Below, one piece after another: positions 13,502 to 20,898 of a DNA stretch of 35,498 bases. The notes beneath the pieces are model-generated. The model ran no database searches, was not told the origin of the DNA, and saw nothing but the letters and a program-made list of their open reading frames with translations. A program made the translations under genes and the position numbers. Positions within the stretch are counted from its first letter, which is position 1. Each line of letters starts with the position of its first letter. Source of the DNA: an uncultured Eubacteriales bacterium (lineage in GTDB: Bacteria; Bacillota; Clostridia; Oscillospirales; CAG-272). The stretch covers positions 1 through 35,498 of the forward strand of contig CAKSLU010000015.1 in NCBI GenBank assembly GCA_934474225.1, read 5' to 3'.

Positions 13502-14478
13502 TGCCTTGAAAATGCCACATGGCCGACCGTCTCGACCGTGCCGTCCGCAAGGACGAAGACCGCGCCCGCGTCGAACGCCTCGACAAGCGCTGTGCCGCGC
13601 GCACTGCCGAGCACAAAGCAGGCAGTGGAGAGCGCGTCGCTGAGCAGGCCTCTCTCGCAGACCACCGTCACCGAGACGAGGTCGCTCTCTGCCGGGTAGC
13701 CTGTGGCGGGGTCCAGCAGATGATGATAGCGCACGCCGTCTTTCTCAAAATACTTCTCGTAGTCGCCGGATGTGGAAACACAGCCCTCGTCAAGCGTGAT
13801 GACGCCGAGATAGCTGTCCGCCTCTCGGGGATGGCGCACGGCGATGCGCCATTTGTCGCCCGCGGCATTGCGCCTGCCGTAGGCAAGCACACTGCCGCCG
13901 ACCGAGACGACCGCACCTTTGACGCCGCGCGCCGCCAGCACCTCGCGTGCCGCGTCGCATGCAGCGCCTTTGCCGACCGCGCCGAGGTCAACTTTCGTCC
14001 CCTGCTCTGCCGTGACGGTGTCGCCGTCCACGGCGAGTCGGTTGTAATCTATGTAAGGAAGGGCGCGCTCAATGTCACCCGCATCCGGCAGCACGCCGCC
14101 GTTGTCAAAGTCCCACAGCCGCGTGACGCCGCCGACGGTGATGTCAAATGCGCCGTCCGACGCCGCGGAAACGGCGCGGCACGCGGTGACTGCATCGGCG
14201 AGCGCCGCATTCTCGGCGCGCCCCGTGCAGTTCAGCACCGAGACGGCGGAGGTATCGATGTTCCGCGAGATCTCGTTTTCCAGCGCCGTAACCGCTGCCA
14301 AGACGGCGTCGGCATCTCCCTCGTCCCCGCCGTACAGCCGCGCGGTGACGACCGTACCCATGTCAAAGCCGCTTTTCTCGACCGTCGGATAGGCAGTGTG
14401 CAACCTGCCGACCGCCAAAACGGCGGCGAGCGCCGCGAGCGTAAGGGTCAAAATGAGCAGCTTCCGCTTTTTTGTCAT
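13498..14478 (-). CDS. apbE: FAD:protein FMN transferase (ApbE)
   Basis: 326 residues. The N-terminal helix (about 7-25) is a signal anchor, so the enzyme acts outside the membrane. ApbE signatures are in order: FDMGTVVTARLYG, SDGAFDITVGGVTRLWDF, VDLGAVGKGAACD, GAVVSVGGSVLAYG, HHLLDPATGYPAES and SDALSTACFVLG, whose Asp and Thr bind the catalytic Mg. It splits FAD and transfers FMN to a threonine of target proteins; RnfG and RnfD of the same operon are the obvious targets. First gene of the nine-gene operon, downstream of the promoter at 14516-14544. Confidence 0.95.
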   Translation of the reverse strand: MTKKRKLLILTLTLAALAAVLAVGRLHTAYPTVEKSGFDMGTVVTARLYGGDEGDADAVLAAVTALENEISRNIDTSAVSVLNCTGRAENAALADAVTACRAVSAASDGAFDITVGGVTRLWDFDNGGVLPDAGDIERALPYIDYNRLAVDGDTVTAEQGTKVDLGAVGKGAACDAAREVLAARGVKGAVVSVGGSVLAYGRRNAAGDKWRIAVRHPREADSYLGVITLDEGCVSTSGDYEKYFEKDGVRYHHLLDPATGYPAESDLVSVTVVCERGLLSDALSTACFVLGSARGTALVEAFDAGAVFVLADGTVETVGHVAFSRQ

Positions 14479-14515
14479 CGCCGCACCGCCTTCCGAAAAG
14501 GTTCATTTCCAATCT

Positions 14516-14544
14516 ATTATAGCGCATTCCGCGACAAAATTCAA
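14516..14544 (-). promoter_or_regulatory. Promoter of the apbE-rnf operon
   Basis: Minus strand TTGAAT (14544-14539), 17-base spacer, TATAAT (14521-14516). It is the only good match upstream of apbE. No operator or riboswitch (for example FMN type) is visible in the short leader. Confidence 0.8.
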
Positions 14545-14671
14545 GGCATGAAACGCCGCAAATTCCCAAATTTGCACCGTTTGGCGAAATATCGGCGCTT
14601 TGCACAGAATCGTTAAAAAATATACTGTTTTGCGCAAGCCGGGCAACACTGTGGGAAGCGCGTTTTTTCCT

Positions 14672-14700
14672 TTGACGGCGCACGAAATCTGTGATAGAAT
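14672..14700 (+). promoter_or_regulatory. Promoter of the MATE gene
   Basis: TTGACG (14672-14677), 17-base spacer, TAGAAT (14695-14700), about 28 bases before the ATG. It is divergent from the apbE promoter; 127 bases separate the two. Confidence 0.8.
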
Positions 14701-14727
14701 AGATATATTACACAGACGAGGCACACT

Positions 14728-16065
14728 ATGGTTCATGATCTCACGCGGGGACGCATCACGTCCTCGCTTCTGCTGTTCGCCCTGCCGATGATGGCGGGCA
14801 ACCTCTTGCAGCAGCTCTACAACATTGCGGACACGCTGATTGTCGGGCGCGTGCTCGGCGGGGACGCGCTCGCCGCCGTCGGCTCGGCATACACGCTGAT
14901 GACCTTTCTCACCTCGATTTTTCTCGGGCTGTCGATGGGGGCGGGCGCATTCTTCTCCATTTGCCGCGGCGAGAAAAACGAGTCGCGCCTGCGCGCGGGC
15001 ATCTGGCACGCAGCATGGCTGATTGCCGTCCTGACGCTGCTTTGCGGCGCGGCGGTGTATCTTTTGCTCGACCCGATCCTGCACGCGCTCCGCGTGCCGC
15101 CCGAGGTGCTGCCCGGCATGCGGGAATACCTGCGCATCATCTTTGCCGGGATTCTTGCAACCTCGGTGTACAATTTCTTCGCCTGCCTGCTCCGCGCGCT
15201 CGGCAATTCGGCGTCGCCGCTGTGGTTTCTCGGCATCTCCGCCCTGCTCAATGTCGGGCTGGATCTGCTGTTTGTCGCCGTGCTGCCCTTCGGCATCGGC
15301 GGCGCGGCGGCGGCAACCGTAATTGCGCAGTATGTCGCCGCAGTCGGCATTGTGCTCTACACCGTCTTTTGCTGCCGCGACCTCTTCCCCACCGCCGCCG
15401 AGCGGAAGTTCTCGCCCGAGGTGCTGCACAGCATCACGCAGCTCTCCACGCTGACCTGCGTGCAGCAATCGGTGATGAATTTCGGCATCCTCATGGTGCA
15501 GGGGTTGGTCAACAGTTTCGGCTCTGCCGTGATGGCGGGTTTTGCCGCCGCGGTCAAAATCGACAGCTTTGCCTACCTCCCCGCGCAGGACTTCGGCAAC
15601 GCCTACTCCACCTTTGTGGCGCAGAACTACGGCGCGCGGGCGGACGACCGCATCCGCCGCGGTACGCGGCAGGCATTTCTCGTGAGCGCGCTCTACTGCG
15701 CCGCTGTCTCCGCCGTGATTTTCGTCCTCGCCGCGCCGCTGATGCGCATCTTCATCGACCCCACAGAGGCGGGCGCTGCCGCCGTGATTGCCGCCGGGGT
15801 GAGATACCTGCGCATCGAGGGCGCATGCTACGTCGGCATCGGCTGCCTGTTCCTGTTCTACGGCTACTATCGCGCCGTCGACCGCGCGGGCATGTCGGTG
15901 GTGCTGACCGTCGTCTCACTCGGACTGCGCGTTCTGCTTGCCTACCTGCTCTCCGCCACCGCGCTGCGCGAGGTCGGCATTTGGCTCTCCATCCCTATCG
16001 GCTGGGCTGTCGCAGACGCGGTCGGGCTTGCCTGTATGAAAGAGCGCAAAAAGCGCCGCGCATAG
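14728..16065 (+). CDS. MATE family multidrug/Na+ antiporter
   Basis: 445 residues. It starts MVHDLTRGRITSSLLLFALP, preceded by GAGG. Twelve hydrophobic helices in two MatE halves. The family N-terminal pattern PMMAGNLLQQLYNIADTLIV and GLSMGAGAFFSI is present, as is the second-half QQSVMNFGILMVQGLVNSFG. It exports drugs or metabolites using a Na+ or H+ gradient; the substrate cannot be told from sequence. The last 528 bp are duplicated at 20302-20829 with about seven substitutions. The full-length gene here has lost the outer bases of the terminator hairpin that follows the stop in the other copy, so the native downstream DNA is probably that at 20830. Confidence 0.95.
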   Translation: MVHDLTRGRITSSLLLFALPMMAGNLLQQLYNIADTLIVGRVLGGDALAAVGSAYTLMTFLTSIFLGLSMGAGAFFSICRGEKNESRLRAGIWHAAWLIAVLTLLCGAAVYLLLDPILHALRVPPEVLPGMREYLRIIFAGILATSVYNFFACLLRALGNSASPLWFLGISALLNVGLDLLFVAVLPFGIGGAAAATVIAQYVAAVGIVLYTVFCCRDLFPTAAERKFSPEVLHSITQLSTLTCVQQSVMNFGILMVQGLVNSFGSAVMAGFAAAVKIDSFAYLPAQDFGNAYSTFVAQNYGARADDRIRRGTRQAFLVSALYCAAVSAVIFVLAAPLMRIFIDPTEAGAAAVIAAGVRYLRIEGACYVGIGCLFLFYGYYRAVDRAGMSVVLTVVSLGLRVLLAYLLSATALREVGIWLSIPIGWAVADAVGLACMKERKKRRA

Positions 16066-16074
16066 CGCGCGGCG
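15547..16074 (+). repeat. 528-bp direct repeat, copy A (MATE 3' end)
   Basis: About 98.7% identical by eye to 20302-20829. The repeat ends 9 bases beyond the MATE stop, inside the hairpin that reads GCGCCGCGC-atagc-GCGCGGCG. The two copies bracket 4,227 bp of AT-rich DNA. Confidence 0.9.
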
Positions 16075-16437
16075 TCAGATTACTGACAAAGAGTTCAGGA
16101 CGAGAGTCCTGAGCCCTTTATTGTACTTTACAAGGGATTTTGAAAAGTGGTACAATATAAGCGAAAAAGGAGTCAATTGGAAACCTACATCGGTTGGGCA
16201 ACCGCAGAGCATTCAGCACGAAATGGATCATTGTAACGGTGTTTTGATATAGTTTACAAGACGATTACTGTCACCTTGAAAGAGTCCGAAAAAGCATTAC
16301 TTCGGAGCGCATGGTGTCGCTCGCACGCATATAGCAAAAGCCCTGTAAGCGCAAGGCTTGCAGGGCTTTTTGTGTTTGGTCTTGGGGAATTCCCCTCACC
16401 GTAGTTGCAGGCACTGTTTATCGGATTTTTGCCGACA
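16075..16437 (+). other. Intergenic region at the left edge of the AT-rich insert
   Basis: No convincing gene. Contents: a hairpin TCAGGAC-gaga-GTCCTGA (16095-16112) followed by CCTTTATT, possibly a weak terminator for MATE; a promoter-like TTTACA-18-TACAAT (16127-16156) followed by AAAAAGGAG and a 19-codon TTG-started frame (16177-16236) that I do not trust; and a strong terminator at 16336-16370. The segment may be the remnant of a small gene. Confidence 0.5.
16336..16370 (+). terminator. Intrinsic terminator, probably bidirectional
   Basis: 15-bp stem AAAAGCCCTGTAAGC / GCTTGCAGGGCTTTT with GCAAG loop and one G-U pair, then T. On the minus strand it would end the 19830-16438 gene cluster. 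Confidence 0.85.
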
Positions 16438-16680
16438 TTACAGTTTCACGACTTTATAAATGGTATAGCCTGCTTCTTTTGCAATCTTTATAAATGTTTC
16501 AAATTTTTTGTCGGTTACACTTTCAGAAGGATAGGCTTGAATCACCACATCATTCTTCGCCTTCGAATCACTTTTAATCCTATTTATCAAGTGCTTTCGA
16601 TATGTAATGACATCGCTAAAACAACTGTTGCCGTATTGAAAAATATATTGCTCGTTTTTTGCATTTTCTTTTTCAACCAT
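16438..16680 (-). CDS. Small hypothetical protein
   Basis: 80 residues, starting MVEKENAKNEQYIFQYGNSC. AAGGAG lies 14 bases before the ATG, farther than usual, and an in-frame stop precedes the ATG, so no better start exists. Lys-rich, soluble, no signal peptide. The C-terminus TFIKIAKEAGYTIYKVVKL looks like a compact alpha/beta end. Last gene of the AT-rich three-gene cluster, 31 bases after the membrane protein gene. Family not recognised. Confidence 0.6.
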   Translation of the reverse strand: MVEKENAKNEQYIFQYGNSCFSDVITYRKHLINRIKSDSKAKNDVVIQAYPSESVTDKKFETFIKIAKEAGYTIYKVVKL

Positions 16681-16711
16681 TAGTTTAACTTACACTCCTT
16701 GGCAAATTCAA

Positions 16712-18694
16712 TTATGAAATATCTAACCACATACACGGACAAATATAATATGAGTCGCTTACTTCTTGCTCCCCTATAGAATAGTGATTTCCCGTTCCAT
16801 CAAAGTAATTGATAACATCAATGCTAACTACAGTTTTATCACCCGCTGGTGTTCTCGTAAATGTTGTAGAATTAATAATCATTCCATTATCGATTATAGC
16901 ATCAATGTAGTGCTTATCACTGACTGCACTTAATAGAAACACCTTATCTTTAGTTGTTCCAAGATCTTGACCGGATTGCGTAATGTTGGGCAAATCAACT
17001 TCCAATATAAGTTTATTTATACTTTCTTGGAACTCATTTAAAAAGGTGCCGTTTAAGAACCGCCGTAGACTGCTATTTTCCCAACTTGATGACTTGTAAT
17101 CGTAAGTTGTCTCATAAACTGTATTTAAGTTTCGAGAAGGATCATTTCCACTATACCTCAGAAGCATAATGAGGATTCTATCCGTTTCTTTATCTATAAC
17201 TATAGCGTCATAATTGCCAATCGCTACAACACTACCAACTTGTGTTTGTCTTCCCGCTGCCTTTGACTCAGCGATTTGCTGTTCCATTGCAAAGGAAGCA
17301 TATTCTTTAGTCTTTTCTTGATTCCCCATTTCTTCATATATGGCTATTGCTGAAATATAATCACTTTTTGCGACATAAGCTTCAGCAACTTTATTTTTTG
17401 AATCTCTGAAATTTCCCAAACTCTGAAACGCCTCAATCGCCTCATTGTACTGTCCAGAAGAAAGCAACCTGTTCGCATCGCTATATTTTTCCATTGGCAT
17501 AATTACTCGTTTTGCTATCAGCACAGACAAAATAATAACCAGTATTGAGAGTGTCGGGATTAAAACAAGGCTTCTCCGCTTACGCAAAACTTTCTTTTCT
17601 TCCGCAGCAAACTTCTTTACAATTTGCTCCATTTTTAATTTTCTAATTTGAAGCGTCATTTCCTGGTTGTGATATATTTCAACTAACTGTTTATTTACAT
17701 CAGTCCAGCGTTCAGAAGTCCGCGAGTTTATCTTGCTGAGAATACCGCCTACAATCAGACAGCCGATGGAGATGCCAATTATGACAAAAATAATGGTCAA
17801 CAGTGTGTTTGAAAATGACAGAGAATTCTCGGTTACCGCCGCAAGCACGAGAATCGCTATATCAATGACAAAAAGTGCGGCAGAAGCAGTATAAAAAGGC
17901 TTGCTTCCTCTTTTAGTTTTTGAGTTGCCGGGAGTTTTATCGCTATACCATACCCCTTTTTCACATCCTAAAAACCACACTTCATATTGACGGTGATTAT
18001 AAGTGTACTCTACTTGATAGAGGGGTATATAGCATTCCTCACTAATCTTAAAATCATCTTCGAAGTTAAATGTGAAATCAGTATATCTGTCTCCCGGTAT
18101 TATGGCTTTGACATGAGAAAGACAAGCGTTCTTGCAATTCGTTTCTGTTGAACTTAATACTTTTTTCTCATCCCTTTGCTCTGTTGTGGAGCATTCGAAG
18201 AAATCATCATCACTTAATATTGATGTGGCATGCGTCGACTTTCTAATTTTTTCAACAACCCAATTGTATAAGGGGATAGGCGCTCCCTGTGCATGTACAA
18301 ACTCGCTATATCTGTCTTTTATTTCTCTATCAACCCATAAAGACTTATCAATGACTGTTCTGTATCCAGTCTTTGTGACCAGCTTTGATACAGGGGTTGT
18401 TCCTTCTTGCTGGTAGGAGTATTCGTTGCCATACTTGTCAACAAAAACGATTTCTGATTCATTGTATGTATATTCCTCTTTGTGTTCCCAAATGCAGTTC
18501 GCTCCCCAGCGCGCGGTATAGGGGCCTTCGCACTTTAGGAAGAGCTGGTAGTGCTTTTTAATCTTTAAAATTTGAGCTGTTGTGGAAGCATCCGGTGGTA
18601 TTCCTTTTGTCTCAAGCAAATAATTTACAAAGTCCTCGCGGATTTGGTCCTCACTAATAGAGAAAACCAGCCCTTTTCTTCTACCTTCGTCCAT
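16712..18694 (-). CDS. Large membrane protein with TPR-like segment and DUF6273-like C-terminus
   Basis: 660 residues, start MDEGRRKGLVFSISEDQIRE after GGAGGAAACAAA. The N-terminal about 260 residues are soluble and rich in Tyr and Glu. Two membrane helices lie near 275-330 and a third near 390-410, after a charged stretch MTLQIRKLKMEQIVKKFAAE. Residues about 415-475 form TPR-like helices (YNEAIEAFQSLGNFRDSKNK, YISAIAIYEEMGNQEKTKEY). The last 170 residues (VGSVVAIGNYDAIVI, SSSWENSSLRRFLNGTFLNE and SYYICPCMWLDIS) resemble DUF6273, a domain of clostridial surface and membrane proteins. It follows the zinc-ribbon/TPR gene by 53 bases, probably as one operon. AT-rich codon use unlike the flanking MATE and flotillin genes. 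Function unknown. Confidence 0.75.
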   Translation of the reverse strand: MDEGRRKGLVFSISEDQIREDFVNYLLETKGIPPDASTTAQILKIKKHYQLFLKCEGPYTARWGANCIWEHKEEYTYNESEIVFVDKYGNEYSYQQEGTTPVSKLVTKTGYRTVIDKSLWVDREIKDRYSEFVHAQGAPIPLYNWVVEKIRKSTHATSILSDDDFFECSTTEQRDEKKVLSSTETNCKNACLSHVKAIIPGDRYTDFTFNFEDDFKISEECYIPLYQVEYTYNHRQYEVWFLGCEKGVWYSDKTPGNSKTKRGSKPFYTASAALFVIDIAILVLAAVTENSLSFSNTLLTIIFVIIGISIGCLIVGGILSKINSRTSERWTDVNKQLVEIYHNQEMTLQIRKLKMEQIVKKFAAEEKKVLRKRRSLVLIPTLSILVIILSVLIAKRVIMPMEKYSDANRLLSSGQYNEAIEAFQSLGNFRDSKNKVAEAYVAKSDYISAIAIYEEMGNQEKTKEYASFAMEQQIAESKAAGRQTQVGSVVAIGNYDAIVIDKETDRILIMLLRYSGNDPSRNLNTVYETTYDYKSSSWENSSLRRFLNGTFLNEFQESINKLILEVDLPNITQSGQDLGTTKDKVFLLSAVSDKHYIDAIIDNGMIINSTTFTRTPAGDKTVVSIDVINYFDGTGNHYSIGEQEVSDSYYICPCMWLDIS

Positions 18695-18747
18695 TTTGTT
18701 TCCTCCGGTTTTTATAAGTACTTTTATTTACGCATAATGCTTGCACC

Positions 18748-19830
18748 TTAATTCAATTGATTGATAAGTTTTGAAAGCTCCCCCTCTAGCCTGTCAATTT
18801 CGGTTTTGGCATCTTTCTTTAGTTTTGCACCCATTCCGAATATTTTTCCTGCGTTTTCCATATAAATTGCTTGCTGTAATTCAAGATGCTTTTTAACATC
18901 CTCGATTTGTTTAAGAAGCTTTTCGTTGCGCTTATTTTTCTCGGCAATTCTTTTTTCTTCCGCAGCAACTGCCTCTTCTTGCATTTTTCTTTGGCAGTTC
19001 GCCGCTTGTTCCCGCTGCTTCTCGTACTCATCTGCTATATCTTTAAGACAATAGTTCGCTTCACCGTTAATTAATACTTTTCCTATGCTACCATCTATAA
19101 TCATTTGAGCCAGATCTTGCTCAAGTGCAAGATCAGTAACACCTTTCTCCTTAAAATACTTGCTTTCCTTTATCTGACCTATTGTGTAGCATACCCGTTC
19201 AGAAACCAACAATCGGATAATACATGTTCGGCGTGCATAAGACTCTACAAAAGAGTCGCTAAAAATTTTTCTGCAAATCTGATGATTATATGCATCTTGG
19301 ATAATACCTGCTGCTTTTTCATATCCCTCAATCGTAGCAGATTGAACAAAGAGTTTGATCTCCATAAGCAAATCATTACACTCTCTTATTTCGACCCATT
19401 TTTTCAATCCTATAGCAAAGCGTTCTATAAGAAATCTTCTATCTGATTCTTCCTTTAGGTGCTTTAAGAGGCTCTTCTCATTTTCATTAGCAAAGCGAAT
19501 GGCCCATTTAAAATCCCTGAACTCATTTAGGTTTACTGTGATATCATTGATTTCTTCAAGAGCTGTCTTATGTAAAGCCACAAGAACCTTGCCGACATAA
19601 GCTTTGGAATTTTCGGGATTCTCGTCGAGAGCCTTTTCAAAATAAGAATTCGCGCTGGTAAAATCTTTATCTTCAAGAAACAGATAACCCCTTTTGGTTA
19701 ATCCGTCTTTGTTTTCACTATTCCTTTCGAGATATGACTGCACAGTTCCACAAAATTCGCACTTTGCGGCTTTTCCGCCTTTAGTAACAAGCAAATTGCC
19801 GCCACACATCTTACATTTCAAAGCAGCCAT
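18748..19830 (-). CDS. Zinc-ribbon, TPR-like and coiled-coil protein
   Basis: 360 residues from ATG 19830 (MAALKCKMCGGNLLVTKGGK), with AGGAGA 6 bases upstream; a longer frame would begin in the promoter. The N-terminal zinc ribbon has two Cys pairs, CKMCGG and CEFCG. A TPR-like helical pair follows at about 45-85 (GYLFLEDKDFTSANSYFEKA, LDENPENSKAYVGKVLVAL). The middle is helical. The C-terminal about 90 residues are a charged coiled coil (EEKRIAEKNKRNEKLLKQIE). No membrane segment. Proteins with this layout are common as the first gene beside DUF6273-type genes in Clostridia, but none has a known function. First gene of the AT-rich cluster, under a promoter with a palindromic site just downstream. 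Confidence 0.75.
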   Translation of the reverse strand: MAALKCKMCGGNLLVTKGGKAAKCEFCGTVQSYLERNSENKDGLTKRGYLFLEDKDFTSANSYFEKALDENPENSKAYVGKVLVALHKTALEEINDITVNLNEFRDFKWAIRFANENEKSLLKHLKEESDRRFLIERFAIGLKKWVEIRECNDLLMEIKLFVQSATIEGYEKAAGIIQDAYNHQICRKIFSDSFVESYARRTCIIRLLVSERVCYTIGQIKESKYFKEKGVTDLALEQDLAQMIIDGSIGKVLINGEANYCLKDIADEYEKQREQAANCQRKMQEEAVAAEEKRIAEKNKRNEKLLKQIEDVKKHLELQQAIYMENAGKIFGMGAKLKKDAKTEIDRLEGELSKLINQLN

Positions 19831-19855
19831 GTATTCTCCTATTCTACAGCATTCG

Positions 19856-19880
19856 ACAACATAATTCACATTATGTTGCA
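19856..19880. repeat. 25-bp perfect inverted repeat, left copy (possible operator)
   Basis: Exact reverse complement of 20104-20128. Its core is itself an interrupted palindrome, ACATAAT-tcac-ATTATGT. It lies between the -10 box (19884) and the ATG (19830) of the zinc-ribbon gene, where a bound protein would block transcription. Confidence 0.75.
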
Positions 19881-19883
19881 CAA

Positions 19884-19911
19884 ATTCTATATTATGGAAT
19901 GACAAATGCAA
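19884..19911 (-). promoter_or_regulatory. Promoter of the AT-rich three-gene cluster
   Basis: Minus strand TTGCAT (19911-19906), 16-base spacer, TAGAAT (19889-19884). The palindrome at 19856-19880 covers the expected start of transcription. Confidence 0.6.
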
Positions 19912-20103
19912 CATTTTTAATCATATTATACCATCATACGGATGGTTTGTAAAGCATTTTAACCTGGAAAAAGCATAAAATACTTGTAATTGGCGGAAAT
20001 GAACATGACGATAAAGCCTTTTCTCCTGTTGTTTTAACGATTCTGAGAAGGCTTGCTTTGCTATGCCTTTTTTTGTCTTGTCCTGTCCATGAGGGAATCT
20101 ACA

Positions 20104-20128
20104 TGCAACATAATGTGAATTATGTTGT
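20104..20128. repeat. 25-bp perfect inverted repeat, right copy
   Basis: Exact reverse complement of 19856-19880. The 223 bp between the copies contain the promoter of the zinc-ribbon gene. No gene is seen next to this copy. Confidence 0.75.
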
Positions 20129-20132
20129 TACC

Positions 20133-20153
20133 GCCGCCATCAGCGGCTTTTTT
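20133..20153 (+). terminator. Small intrinsic terminator
   Basis: GCCGC-catca-GCGGC then six T. It lies 5 bases after the right 25-bp repeat; the transcript it would end is not identified. Confidence 0.6.
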
Positions 20154-20292
20154 ATAGAATCAAACGCATGCCCTCCATACGGTGGCGATGCTCATTGCCG
20201 GTGGACATGATATAAATGCGGGTCGCATTTATGTTCCCGTGTCCCTCGCGAAAGCATGCTGCATATGCTCCCCTTGACAGTACACAGTATAG

Positions 20293-20820
20293 CATATTTA
20301 CGCTGCGGTCAAAATCGACAGCTTTGCCTACCTCCCCGCGCAGGACTTCGGCAACGCCTATTCCACCTTTGTGGCGCAGAACTACGGCGCGCGGGCGGAC
20401 GACCGCATCCGCCGCGGCACGCGGCAGGCATTTCTCGTGAGCGCGCTCTACTGCGCCGCCGTCTCCGCCGTGATTTTCGTCCTCGCCGCGCCGCTGATGC
20501 GCATCTTCATCGACCCCGCCGAGGCGGGCGCTGCCGCCGTGATTGCCGCCGGGGTGAGATACCTGCGCATCGAGGGCGCATGCTACGTCGGCATCGGCTG
20601 CCTGTTCCTGTTCTACGGCTACTATCGCGCCGTCGACCGCGCGGGCATGTCGGTGGTGCTGACCGTCGTCTCACTCGGACTGCGCGTTCTGCTTGCCTAC
20701 CTGCTCTCCGCCACCGCGCTGCGCGAGGTCGGCATTTGGCTCTCCATCCCTATCGGCTGGGCTGTCGCAGACGCGGTCGGGCTTGTCTGTATGAAAGAGC
20801 GCAAAAAGCGCCGCGCATAG
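20293..20820 (+). pseudogene. MATE transporter, 3' fragment (duplicate)
   Basis: The reading frame picks up at AAVKIDSFAYLPAQDFGNAY and continues to the normal end KERKKRRA, matching residues about 274-445 of the full MATE gene. An in-frame TAG at 20290-20292 and unrelated DNA precede it, and no start site is present. Differences include Thr to Ala in DPTEAG and Ala to Val in GLACM. The sequence is the 528-bp direct repeat copy B (20302-20829). This copy keeps the complete hairpin after the stop, so it likely represents the original chromosomal 3' end. Confidence 0.92.
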
Positions 20821-20832
20821 CGCGCGGCGCTT
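20806..20832 (+). terminator. Hairpin overlapping the MATE stop codon (original terminator)
   Basis: AAGCGCCGCGC / GCGCGGCGCTT, 11 bp, with the TAG stop in the loop. The following T-run is short, so terminator strength is uncertain. The full-length MATE copy has only the inner 8 bp. Confidence 0.5.
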
Positions 20833-20859
20833 GACTGCACCGTGCAAAATACAAAAAGC

Positions 20860-20879
20860 GGCGCACCGTGCGGTGCGCC
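20860..20879 (-). terminator. Terminator of the flotillin gene
   Basis: GGCGCACC-gcac-GGTGCGCC on the minus strand followed by GCTTTTTGTATTTTG, 19 bases past the stop. Confidence 0.85.
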
Positions 20880-20898
20880 TCTTTTGCTTTGAATTTGG

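Larger units (their letters stand above)
19921..20301. other. Intergenic region at the right edge of the AT-rich insert
   Basis: No convincing gene. It holds an imperfect hairpin AAGCCTTTTCTC...GAGAAGGCTT (about 20015-20055), the right 25-bp inverted repeat, a terminator at 20133-20153, the hairpin AAATGCG-ggt-CGCATTT near 20215, and a TTGACA at 20275 without a well-spaced -10. A start-less open frame runs through 19965-20212 on the plus strand, but has no ribosome site and crosses the repeat and terminator. Confidence 0.5.

Noticed and set aside
14479..14727. FMN riboswitch before the apbE-rnf operon
   Set aside because: The leader between the promoter (14516) and the ATG (14478) is too short and lacks the RFN element; no conserved aptamer pattern seen.
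16177..16236. 19-codon TTG-started peptide after AAAAAGGAG and a promoter-like TTTACA-18-TACAAT
   Set aside because: The spacing of the ribosome site is short, the peptide has no recognisable feature, and the next frame is interrupted; reported only as part of the intergenic description.
19965..20212. Open plus-strand frame including KHKILVIGGNEHDD
   Set aside because: No start codon or ribosome site, passes through the 25-bp inverted repeat and a terminator; resemblance to a protein N-terminus is probably chance.
20371..20820. 149-codon GTG-started gene for a short MATE protein
   Set aside because: It is the 3' fragment of the duplicated MATE gene; no ribosome site, no N-terminal half, in-frame stop upstream.
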